Positions 9,372 to 18,742 of a stretch of DNA of 20,833 nt are shown piece after piece. The stretch spans positions 1 to 20,833 of the forward strand of contig AJFK01000339.1 in the NCBI GenBank assembly GCA_000467715.1, in the 5' to 3' direction. The stretch comes from Hysterium pulicare CBS 123377 (Eukaryota; Ascomycota; Dothideomycetes; Hysteriales; Hysteriaceae). The notes under the pieces were generated by a model that saw nothing but the letters and a program-made list of their open reading frames with translations, searched no databases and was not told the origin of the DNA. Position 1 is the first letter of the stretch, and the number at the start of each line of letters is the position of its first letter. The position numbers and the translations under genes are program-made.

Positions 9372-10196
9372 GGAATTCCTTACGGTTTTCATTATTGCGG
9401 GCTACCAAAAGTGAGCTCTCTTGCAGGGAATACCACGGCGAAAAGGCAGGAGCATGCTTGAATCTTGGCGAATGGTACTGATCAATGGGAATTAAGCTAC
9501 CGATCGGATATGTGTTTGAGCTTAAGCTTGAGCTTGAAAGGACTATGAATTCAACAAACTCATTTGAGGAAAACTTGCTTTTTGGGCTTTGAAGCTTGTT
9601 TGTTATGTACTAGTATCTCAGCGGATTGTACTATAGCTGAGGAGCTTCATTTCCTTGATTCTGTAGTGGAAGTCAATGGAGAACGATAGCTCGATGGGGA
9701 TGTCCAGTGATCAGAAAAGTAATGAATGGCTTGCTGGTCTCGCTATTGTCATGTCATGTACCAGTGTCATTAATTCGGAAGGCGTGTCTGCGACTATCAA
9801 CTCCTTTACTGCCAGCTCTGGGAGGGTATGCAAGTGAGTTGCCCTCCATAAAACGGTCTGGAAAGTAGCATAAGAAATATGACTTAGTTTGAAGGGGTCC
9901 GATAATGCCAGGAAGAATGACTACCTGCCCTACCAACGCGAACTCCTCATCGACTGTTAAGCAGCACGTACAATGCTCGATACACGACCGGGATACTGTG
10001 AAAAAGAGGTTCATCAGTATGACTTGACTAGCATTTCCACTTCTGATTAAATTAATATGAGCTTAGGAAAGTTCAGCTACCGAAATTCCTTTCGTCGGCA
10101 TAAGGTAAACCGACCTACCCTGGACATCGTAACGCCTGGACTTCCCATCTCATTTCATGGTCGATTGAATGTATTATGGTCGACCCGCTGTTGCAC
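9372..10196. other. Intergenic region between SCD6 and the F-box array
   Basis: No supported gene. The first few hundred bases are the likely SCD6 3' UTR and contain a short direct and palindromic repeat of GAGCTTAAGCTTGAGCTTGA at about 9517-9536. Small ORFs (9754-10014 minus, 10057-10245 plus) lack motifs. The 3' end must hold the promoter of F-box member a. Confidence 0.4.
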
Positions 10197-12294
10197 ATGG
10201 CGCAAACTAGTTGCAAAACTATTGAGAATTTACCGCCAGAGCTAGCGGTCAACATATTCAGCTTCGTAAGTACTGGTCCGGGAGGGACACGGTGGGTGTC
10301 ATTATTCGTCGTATTGCGAACTTTGAAAGCCGTACGAGTCTAGGTAGATTTATCTTTAAGCTACTTTTCGAATAATCCCAAGGATGGCAAATTGCTTAAC
10401 GCATTGTACAGAGGCTGAATTGACTTTGTAGGTTAAGTAATGGCTAAGAAGGCGGTAGGCGCAGACCCATCTTCTGAAAACGACGAATTATGACACCCCG
10501 TGTGGCATGTGGAATACTACGCCAATGCACTAAGCTGACACAATCAGGTTCGTAGTAAACAAGACTTGAGAAGTCTCTGCCTGGTGAGCCATAGAACGAA
10601 ATCTTTGATGGCTCCTATCATATGGCACGATCTGGACACCAATCTGGAAACCGACACCGACAGATCGCTATACTCGCTAATTCGACCCACCAATGGCATT
10701 TTCCCGCATGTCCGGGAGATTTATCTTGACTATCCAAGGGAAGGAACAGATCCCAAGACTTTTAGCAACAATCTAGTCGCACTCCTGACTTGCTTCCGAA
10801 GAAACTCGTTGCTCGAATTTAGGTGTGTCCCTCAGAACAAAATAGGTGAACTGCTTCTGCTACTTGAGACGCAGCAAATATAGCCGCCTGCCCTCCTGGA
10901 GCTTTGAGTGCGATCACCGTATCCCTTTTGGGTGCAGAAAGCTTGTCTGAACTGGAAGTTCTTACCGTAGCAATCCATAGAGGAGTATTGTATGATGTTT
11001 CCTGCAAGAACTTTCTGTGGTTCTTTGAGAACGCACCAGAATTAGCCGTTCTTAGCGTATTTGGTTACAATTTCAAAAGGACTATCATCAAGGACATCTC
11101 TCGTGATCTTTTCGGCCATCCCCAAGATGCAATAGATGATGCTCCTCAGTACCAACTCACGGCGCTTCAATTATACTATCTCATTCTACCACTGAATTCG
11201 AACGTTCTTTGGAGACACATCGACTCTTCTGTGCTTTTGGATTTACAACTTGTGGAGTGTAAAAACATTGAACCTCTTCTTCGGGCGCTTTCTGATGATT
11301 TTACTAAAAATGAGTTCAGTCTCACGGGGTTCAACTTTGCACAAGCCAAGTTTTTGCGATCCGAGCAGAGCCCGAAGAATTCACAACTGGAAGCCATGGA
11401 AAATTTTCTGTGCTCTTTCTCCGGACTGTTAAATATCTCTTGATCTTCAGCCCACAAACACATCACTGCTTCGCAAAGATTGCCACATTCAGCATGGAGA
11501 TACGCTGAACTACCTTCACTTGGATACTCCCGGGATGCGTGCAGATATGCAGGAGCTTTACTATCCTGCAGCAGATCCGGCTTCCATACTCATGGCATGT
11601 CGGAACTTGAAGCAGCTCAGCATTAGCCTATGTCCAATCTCATTTGGAAGTCCTGCAAACCCGGATGTCACCATGGTCCTCTGCTCCACATCCGCAGGTC
11701 AGTATGCTCACACAGAACTCAAAGCGATGCTGGTAAGTGTCATTCAAGGCCCCGGTATTTCTAAATACTTCGCATGCACTATTTGAGCTTGGTGATGCGA
11801 TCATTGAGGAGTATCTAGCCTTCAGCGGACGTCGGAACTGTCATGCGCCTAGCCTTCTATTCTTGAATGTGCAGGAAAAGGGAAGCTTAAATACATGCTA
11901 ACTTCGAGATTAGGAGTCCATAGCAACCCTCCCAAAGCTTCATACACTTCGAATAAACTCGTTGCCCTCCTTCAAAGAGAATCATGAAGGCCAGTCCGAG
12001 ATTACCGATACCATGAGCATTCTACTCCAATTCATGATGCAAAACCTCGCAACCAAGATTCTACAATTCCTCGTAGAGCGCGGATCCAACATTAAAGTGC
12101 TTGCGATATTGCCGCGTCCCACCACAGCTGTTACTCGACCGAAACCGGACCTCAATGGCCATCGTTGGCCTCGATATTCCTATCTCAAAGGACGATCAGT
12201 CGATGTAACGGGGCGGGTGACTATTAGTGCAGTTCCAGTTACCAATTGTGAGGCAGAAATGCCGGAGTCCAATATTCTACATCGCCAAAGCTGA
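10197..12294 (+). pseudogene. F-box/LRR-like member a, reading frame broken
   Basis: Exon 1 (10197-10265, 23 codons) ends in the F-box (ENLPPELAVNIFSF). The first intron is 10266-10547. Exon 2 continues with VRSKQDLRSLCLVSHRTK and APIIWHDL, completing the F-box. The second intron, 11733-11913, has donor GTAAGT and branch GCTAAC. The last exon, 11914-12294, carries SIATLPKLHTLRI, ERGSNIKVLAIL and EMPESNIL. Both intron positions are identical to those of member d. Within exon 2 the frame stops at 10881-10883 (after LLLLETQQI), resumes in another frame by about 10946 (LSELEVLTVAIH), and breaks again near 11440 (after CSFSGLLNIS), where LDLQPTNTSLL continues in the original frame. The segment between QQ and SELEV is also shorter than in the paralogues. 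I infer a decaying gene; sequencing errors are the main alternative. An intact product would have been an SCF substrate receptor. Confidence 0.75.
10287..10503. mobile_element. MITE-like inverted-repeat insertion in intron 1 of member a
   Basis: Imperfect terminal inverted repeats of about 26 nt bound a 217-bp segment. The left end begins ACACGGTGGGTGTCATTATT. The right end, read on the minus strand, begins ACACGGGGTGTCATAATT, and both then continue with the shared CGTCGT block. The left copy has two extra bases after ACACGG plus a few substitutions. The interior has no coding capacity. Removing it leaves an intron of 65 nt, close to the 56 nt of the matching intron in member d. No clear target-site duplication is visible, so family assignment (Tc1/mariner, hAT, Mutator-like) is not possible here. 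Confidence 0.6.
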
Positions 12295-12376
12295 GGGAGT
12301 GATCGAAACATTCGGGAGCTATTTTCTGTGCCTCGGATATCATGTAAAGCTTGAACACCCTTGGCTTCTTTGACTA

Positions 12377-12643
12377 GAATTACTTGCCACGAGAGTGTTG
12401 CGTCTCTTTTCGCAATTTGGTTCTCATATTAAGCTACTCGGTATTTCTCCGCTATTCTACTTATCTCATTGGGTGTCTCTCCTCGAGACTGACTATCTTT
12501 GGTCCAATCATTACTACATTCGAAGGCGAACCCTAAGTGCCTCAGGTCTTGAAGAGATAGTCGCAGCTCCGGTAGCAGACTGGAAGATTGATATGCCTGA
12601 AGCTACTATCTTGTGGTTCAAGAATCGAGAGACCTTCTGGTGA
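12377..12643 (+). pseudogene. Orphan C-terminal fragment of a further F-box paralogue
   Basis: An open frame ending in TGA encodes only the last part of the array family: ELLATRVLRLFSQFGSHIKL, then EEIVAAPVADWKIDMPEAT and a short tail ending RETFW. It matches the C-termini of members c (GSNVNALAIS ... PVADWKAKLPDATIF) and d (GSNIKVFSVW ... DWKSTMPESSIL). No F-box or LRR-like body precedes it: a TGA lies in frame at 12371-12373, and the 3' end of member a is only about 80 bases upstream. The closest match by eye is member c, so this looks like the 3' remnant of a c-like gene left by deletion or unequal crossing-over rather than an extra exon of member a, which already ends in its own copy of the motif. 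Confidence 0.7.
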
Positions 12644-13353
12644 GCTAGTGAAAGCCAGACTAAGTGGAAATATTGTGTCTACCAAGATGCACTAGATCAG
12701 CTAAACCCTTCGACAGCATTCGCATAGTCAACAGCTCCCGGTTCGGAGTATTTTCTTTTCCTTTCACTTGTATTAGCTCTGAAGGCATCGCAACATGTGC
12801 GATTGTGCAAACTAGGTGAAGTCTCCTACCTTAAACGTGTTTCGGGAATTACGACGTTCATGATATGGGCAATCAGGGTTATGAGCAGATGATAAGAGTC
12901 AGTGAGCCACAGGATATCACTAGCAGTAATCATGAGTCACCTTCACCCAGGTTTTCGGGGTATCAACGCTTTATTTATGTCAAGTATTCAAGTTCGTAAT
13001 GGAGTACGTGACTTCGGGTACCTAGCAAATATAGTACGTCCATGCAGACGCTGAGAGTGAATTAGATATATAGAATCACGGGCGCTTGATCTCAGCGGTG
13101 TGTTGTAAAGTCTGCGCTCAATCGATCAATGAATGAACCCGATGGCAATTCCTTCACACTTCGATAAAAACTGTACCCCTCACCTACGAATGGTCGTCAC
13201 ACAGCCGACATGTGAATGCCACCGTTCATATTAAATAACTCTAAGCTCTCTAAAATTTCTCTTCTTATTTTCTCAGCTTTTCAAACTTTCTACAAGTCAA
13301 CCATCGACTTACTCAGTTACAGCGCTTCGACTCCACTCACTCATTAACCTGAA
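12644..13353. other. Intergenic and promoter region of member b
   Basis: About 700 bases with no supported ORF. The last 120 bases before the ATG of member b are pyrimidine-rich (about 13240-13300, TTTCTCTTCTTATTTTCTC), typical of a fungal core promoter or leader. A GATAAAAAC stretch at about 13163-13171 could serve as a weak TATA-like element. Confidence 0.4.
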
Positions 13354-14952
13354 ATGGCATCGCATACTCGCAAAGGATTCGGTGCTCTACCACCAGAATT
13401 GAAAGATACGGTGTTCAGTCAATTGGATTCGATAGATGACATGAAGAATCTTTGCCTTACAAATAAGGCGTGCAGGAAGAGTGCCGCACCTTTACTATGG
13501 AGTATTCTAACATCGGGAATCTTCGGAAATACGCCGCAAAAATCGATGAAGGCCCTTTTCGATCCTGGCAATGGGATACTGCAACACGTCCGTTGTATTC
13601 ACATCAGCACTTCCATTATGAGCCCAGGCTGGGAGAAGAACCTTAGACTGGTACTTCTTGCCATTCCCGAGGACGGCCTGCGAGACTTTATCAGCGAATG
13701 TCCCATTGAACTCGAAACGCTGCTCGTCATGTTGCAGATGCATCGGAAGATGAAGTATCTCTGTGCGCGAATTCATTCAGAAACACCTCCTGACCTTCTG
13801 GTCCCATATGACCGAGCGGCAAATAGCTTCCACGAGTTAGAGAACCTCTCTTTGTACATCGACCCCAACGGGTATGTGGAGTTTTTTAGGCAGCTCCAAT
13901 GTGGGTCAAAAGATTTGCCAAATTTGAAAGGATTGAGCATTGGTCTTCAGACTCAGAACTTCATTTGTGTTTCGCAAGTTCTATTCAATCCTCGACTAGT
14001 TGAGAAATCGAGTCCCTCTCAATGCCTCATGCTGCGCCGACTGGCCCTCTCGGACCTTGAGTTCCCTTCATCGTTAAACTCCATGTTGAACGCTATCGAC
14101 TTTTCAGTCCTTGAAACCCTTGGTTTCTACCGTTGTAGACATGCTGAAGGTGTTCTATTAGCTCTAGCGGAGAGGTTCCACGGGCGGCAACCAGTCTTGA
14201 AACATTTCGAGTTTGAAGGTGATGGCTCAGCCTCAACCATTCAAGATCCCATCACTCGATTCCTTTGCTCTTTCTCAGGCCTAACCATTCTCTTGTTGAA
14301 GTTATTTGGCACTTGGCTGGTTGCAAAAGAGTGTTTCATCAAACATGGTCACTCATTGCGAGGCATCTTTATTCACACTCACGATCACACTGACATCCCT
14401 CAAGTCAACTACTCGACCGAAGAATTAGCAGCGATTCTTCGTGGGTGTCCGATGCTGGAGCAACTGGCGATGGATTTATGTTCTACGCTACTTGATCCGA
14501 GGGACTTGATGCCCGTCGTTCAGATCTATCCTACCCCTCCGGGCATGCACATCAAGACGGAGTTTGAGACGATGCTCGAAGAAATCGCTCGCGCTCCACG
14601 GCTTCGGGTTCTCCGTTTGACTGCATACCCTGGACTTTTTTTCCCTAGAGGACCCCCTTTCGAAGAAATCGCAATGGATAAATACCAAAGACACTACCAG
14701 TTCTTGATGCAAGAGTTTGCAACACAGATTTTGGGATTCCTTGCAGATCGCGGCTCTAATATAGACCGGTTCGCCAGCTTATCCGCTTGGGTCCTTGAAC
14801 ATTATTCTCCCGACTCAAATGGCCATATTTGGCCCAATTACGCCTATTTCAGAGGCCAAACCAAGGAGACTTACGGACCCCGTGGATCGGCTGTAGTGGC
14901 GATACCGACCGCTCAATTAGCATTGCTTGACTACTACAACCCCCTAATATGA
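13354..14952 (+). CDS. F-box/LRR-like protein, member b
   Basis: A single uninterrupted exon of 532 aa, starting at an ATG in good context (GAAATGGC). The N-terminal F-box spans about residues 12-50 (LPPELKDTVFSQLDSIDDMK, then LCLTNKACRKSAAPLLW). The rest is a Leu-rich, LRR-like solenoid sharing landmarks with its paralogues: HELENLSLYI, FLCSFSGL (about 306), a CFIKHGHSLR segment (about 328), YSTEELAAILRGCPMLEQLA and RGSNIDRF near the end. Known: F-box proteins use the F-box to bind Skp1 and recruit substrates to SCF ubiquitin ligases through C-terminal repeats. Substrate unknown. It lacks both introns found in a and d. Its final 20 residues (IPTAQLALLDYYNPLI) do not carry the DWKxxMPEAxIL-type ending of the other copies. 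It is the only single-exon member that is fully open. Confidence 0.85.
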   Translation: MASHTRKGFGALPPELKDTVFSQLDSIDDMKNLCLTNKACRKSAAPLLWSILTSGIFGNTPQKSMKALFDPGNGILQHVRCIHISTSIMSPGWEKNLRLVLLAIPEDGLRDFISECPIELETLLVMLQMHRKMKYLCARIHSETPPDLLVPYDRAANSFHELENLSLYIDPNGYVEFFRQLQCGSKDLPNLKGLSIGLQTQNFICVSQVLFNPRLVEKSSPSQCLMLRRLALSDLEFPSSLNSMLNAIDFSVLETLGFYRCRHAEGVLLALAERFHGRQPVLKHFEFEGDGSASTIQDPITRFLCSFSGLTILLLKLFGTWLVAKECFIKHGHSLRGIFIHTHDHTDIPQVNYSTEELAAILRGCPMLEQLAMDLCSTLLDPRDLMPVVQIYPTPPGMHIKTEFETMLEEIARAPRLRVLRLTAYPGLFFPRGPPFEEIAMDKYQRHYQFLMQEFATQILGFLADRGSNIDRFASLSAWVLEHYSPDSNGHIWPNYAYFRGQTKETYGPRGSAVVAIPTAQLALLDYYNPLI

Positions 14953-16071
14953 TCCTCGAGGTGGGCAAGGCTCTATGACGAGGAGCTAGTATGTCTAATC
15001 AGTCGATAATATTAACTTGTTATTTCTAGCCAGAGCCTACACAATTTGATCGTCCATTTGCAGGATAGTGGTTCAAAGCGAGTTGTAGTTTATGCTGCAG
15101 GGGGAACAGGATGATAACAATTGCCTTCTCGTTTCCCCTTCTCTATAGTAGAGTATGGCACATTGGAACGTGTTCCGTAAATGCAGCTCAATGACGCAGG
15201 CTTGAGGTTGGTAGATATAGGTAGATTTATGGTCACTGCCCTGGCTCAAATAACCTTACTCAGAACTGTGCATGGTTCACTTCGTTGACATAGGTGGATG
15301 TGCGCTAACCTCAAATGGAATGGAGCAAAGCCAGATATGGCTTGGTCACTAACTTTTACTCCGACGACGCGTCTGAACGTTCCTTCACCCACAATGCAAC
15401 ATCGTCGCAGTTGACTATTGCCAAATAACGACCATTTCGAACCCGGCATTTGCTTTTTGTTCCACACTTCAATCAATAATGGCTTCGCAGCTGTGCCCTC
15501 GATCGCCCTTTGTTCATTTCACAATGACTGGTCTCACGTTGCTGAAAGTTAAGTTCCGTGCAGAGCTATGAGCCAAGGGCACACAATGTTAATACTCTAC
15601 TAAAGAGTTGCGTATCATCCACAATGCGAAATGTCGCAGGAGTTCCTCCCGGCCGACCGGGTATTCCTATTCGAAAAATCGAATCTGTGGGATCTGGTCT
15701 TCGTAAGCGAATCGAAAAGAGTCCACTTGACGACGCCATTAGAGGAAGTTTGATTGTGCTCCAACTAACTCACGACAATACAAACATTTGTTTATTGGCC
15801 ATTGAGATCTCCCGCGCAAGAAGTTTCGTCTCTAGTTTTTTGGGGTAGTGCACAACGCCTAACCTTTTGAACCCTGATGGTGATCACCTTGCTCTTCCCA
15901 GATTTTTGGCTCGGTACTCGATATTGTGCGTACACAAAATATATTTCCATCTCGTCATACCAACCATAAACCGGACGATGTGGATAGCAAAGGATAGTTC
16001 CGATCAAAACGATTACAGCTTCCCTTCAAATTCCCCCTACGATACAACCCTTCAACGATCTCATCGACCAA
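14953..16071. other. Intergenic region between members b and c
   Basis: About 1.1 kb without a supported gene. ORFs at 15246-15476 (minus), 15558-15848 (plus) and 15792-16007 (minus) overlap, lack recognisable motifs and show no paralogue similarity by eye. The promoter of member c must lie in the right part; the bases before its ATG are C-rich (CCCTTCAAATTCCCCC, 16022-16037). Confidence 0.4.
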
Positions 16072-17662
16072 ATGGCCCGATTTCAAGATTTACCCACTGA
16101 GATGAAGGATGCGGTCTGTGAAGCCGTAGTTTCCAGGACTGGCCTGAAGAACCTTTGCTTGGTAAGTAAGGAACTTAAGGATAGTGCAGTGGAGAAGTTA
16201 TGGCACAGCATTACGATCGATGTTGAAGAGTCGGAGACAAAGTTACGTAGCACGCTCATTCGTGGTGGAGTTCTGAAACATGTTCGGTACCTTCATATCT
16301 CCCGCCCACGCCGGTGTAAGCGTAGGACTCTCGACTTCACACGCAGCGAAGAAGAGTCTATTCATCGTGAGCTTGAAAGCCTTCTCTACGCTCTTCCAAG
16401 AGACAGATTACTGAGATTCCGATGCGACTTTGAGCTTAATGTCGGTGTTCTCCGGACTTTATTTGAGACACAACAGGAACTCAAGATCCTCCTCTTATCC
16501 CAGCTTAAATTGCAACCTTCTCGTAACCTGCAGGTCAGTAAGGTCAACCAGGAATTCCTCACCTTATTGCAACTAGAAACTTTCCGTATATTTGGAATCT
16601 AGGGAGCTGAAATTCGACAATAGGATGGAGCTTATTCACAAAGCTATGCCAAATCTCAAAAATTTGAGCGTGTATTCAGCCATTATAGAATGGCATAATC
16701 CGGCACTATCGGTACAACGCCATCTCGAGCTCCGTCGCATAGCCTTATTTCGCGTCTCAGTGGATGTTGGTCGAGGCTTTCTGCGCCACGTTAACTTGGC
16801 GGTACTCCAAGAACTCACTCTTCATGCCTGCGTCGGTGTTGACGCTACTCTCAATGGGCTGGCAGACACATTCGCTCGCATGCCTCAATCGGCTTTGAAG
16901 AAATTCAATATTTCTCGCGTCCATCCGGCGGGATATGATGAGGAAGACATGGCGGCCGTCGGAAATTTTCTCCGCACAGTTTCTAGTCTAACTAATATTC
17001 AGATCGATTTTGGCAAAAACAGACTGGTGCCTAAAGAGTTCTTAGCTCCGCATTTTGGAACCTTACGCGTTCTGTCTATCAATAGCTGGTCGGACCATAA
17101 TTACGAATTCAGGGCACCCATATACTATTCAGCTAGTGACATAAGTGAAATAGTCACTGGCTCTCCAAATCTAGAGCAACTTGCTCTCAATTTCCCCGTC
17201 CTCTCGATCGGGTACGAAACCAGTATGGGATTTGGTTACATGTTTCGTCCGCAGATTTTCTCAAGAAACTCTCTTGTCCAAACCGAGGTTGAAACCATGT
17301 TAGGAGCAATAGCCAGAGCTTTAAAACTTTTGACGTTAAGGCTACTGACGCTTCCTACCATCGATGGTGGGTCCGATCGACCACGCGCTCTTTTTCGAGA
17401 TATAACATTTGATCGTCAAATCTTAGTAGTCGCAACGGAGATCATGCGATTTTTATTGCAGTACGGCTCCAACGTTAACGCTCTCGCGATTTCTCCGATT
17501 GCATTACGAAAGGCTCATTGGTATTTCAAGCAAGGCAACGTCGAAGCCTCAAATGGGCAAGAGGTGGTGCTTGCACGACCAGTCGCTGATTGGAAAGCCA
17601 AGTTGCCAGATGCGACTATCTTTCTAGATGAAAGGTTTCCGAAAATGCCCGCTCTGTGGTAA
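16072..17662 (+). pseudogene. F-box/LRR-like member c with an apparent +1 frame break
   Basis: The frame starts at ATG 16072 and encodes the F-box at once (FQDLPTEMKDAVCEAV, LKNLCLVSKELKDSA, EKLWHSI) and an LRR-like body to a TAG at 16600-16602. The next frame is open from about 16592 to the TAA at 17660-17662 with the rest of the protein: MELIHKAMPNLKNLSVYSAI, FLRTVSSLTNIQI, YSASDISEIV, LEQLALNFP, GSNVNALAIS, PVADWKAKLPDATIF. Aligned by eye to b and d, homology is continuous across the break (QLETFRIFG, then ELKFDNRME), which argues for a single-base indel. An intron from 16534 (GTCAGT) to 16606 would also restore the frame, but it would remove 24 codons that include this conserved stretch. 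The gene lacks both introns of a and d. It is either a recent pseudogene, a sequencing error or an unusually spliced gene; about 530 aa if intact. Confidence 0.7.
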
Positions 17663-18742
17663 AAACTTGATGGAGTGCAGACATTCCAAACCAATCCACC
17701 GTTTCTGGGCTTGTTCCAAGTCTAGGATTGAGACGGTGAAAAAGTTAGGCACGATTCGCGTGGATATCAAGTCTGAGCTAAACCTAAAGCTGACTTTCTA
17801 AATTGTTTCCTTGAAATTTACTATTCACGTTATCTACCCATTGCTATTTCTGCCTCCTTCTATTCCATGAAAGAGAATCATACTAACCGTACTTGAGGAC
17901 GTGCAATCAGGCAAGCAGAAAGGTCCAGTACTTGCTTTCTCTCGGATATTTCAACTATTTGAAGTAGTAGAAGGATTTGTAGTAAAGCTTGCATAATCGC
18001 TGATGCAATCGGGACGAGCTCGATGAAATAATAAACAAATAAATAAAACTACTTGAAGTATCGTCCCAATTAGGGCTTAGGGAGCAAGGCATCTATGGAG
18101 CAGCTTTTTGCTTGATCGTTTGCTGAAAGTTAGCGCTTTTTGTTTGACTACGATATATTACAAGTATGATGCTAGCTCGTCCATTCAATCTTTTACATCA
18201 TCCGATTTCCCACTATTATTCAATTTTCTCACTTTTTATTCATACCCTTTTATGTATATACCCCGAATTATCGAGTCCTGCATTTCAGATTGAATCTTTC
18301 TATGCTATACTAATGCAATAATTTCCAATATATGATCGCTGGTTGGGTCGCACATGCAGACCTTTCCAGCTGCCGTTAGCTGCAGCATAATCGCATTTCT
18401 GGCAGAATTGACTCGTTTTTTGGTTCTAAGCCTCTTTCCATTGTGAATTATCAAGGGCTCTCCTGTGCAATGGATGCGAGCTGCCGTATTCACAAGCCAA
18501 GATGGCTCAGCGTTTTTTGACCGAAATCATCAAGTTCCAGCATCACATCAGCGGCAAAGCATATTCAAGGTTTGGATGTGTCAATTCACACATTTCGACG
18601 CCGTTCGGGAAATCACACAGCTCCCCGCCCCTGATAAAGGCCATCAGGAACGACTCCAGGCTTGTCAATTGCTTTACCCTCTACTACTTGACTACACGAA
18701 AATCAAGAACAACTGTTGGAGAACACAGCCAAAGCCTTCTGA
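17663..18742. other. Intergenic region between members c and d
   Basis: About 1.08 kb with no supported gene. An A-rich cluster at 18031-18049 contains overlapping AATAAA-type words and is a candidate polyadenylation signal for member c, although it lies about 370 bases past the stop. ORFs at 18108-18293, 18305-18493, 18465-18818 and 18502-18801 have no motifs and overlap the promoter or first exon of member d in other frames. Confidence 0.4.

Noticed and set aside
8562-9392. Minus-strand ORFs of 60-106 codons beneath the SCD6 3' half
   Set aside because: Low-complexity antisense of RGG and Ala/Gln-rich coding DNA, with no independent motif.
9517-9536. GAGCTTAAGCTTGAGCTTGA repeat as a regulatory element
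   Set aside because: A short simple repeat in a probable 3' UTR with no supporting context.
11733-11913. Second intron of member a as another MITE insertion
   Set aside because: It is longer (181 nt) than in member d, but I found only an 8-base CATTCAAG match as a possible inverted end, which is too weak.
15246-15848. ORFs between F-box members b and c as a further array member
   Set aside because: No F-box, GSNI or DWK..MPE landmark in any frame, and no paralogue-like segments by eye.
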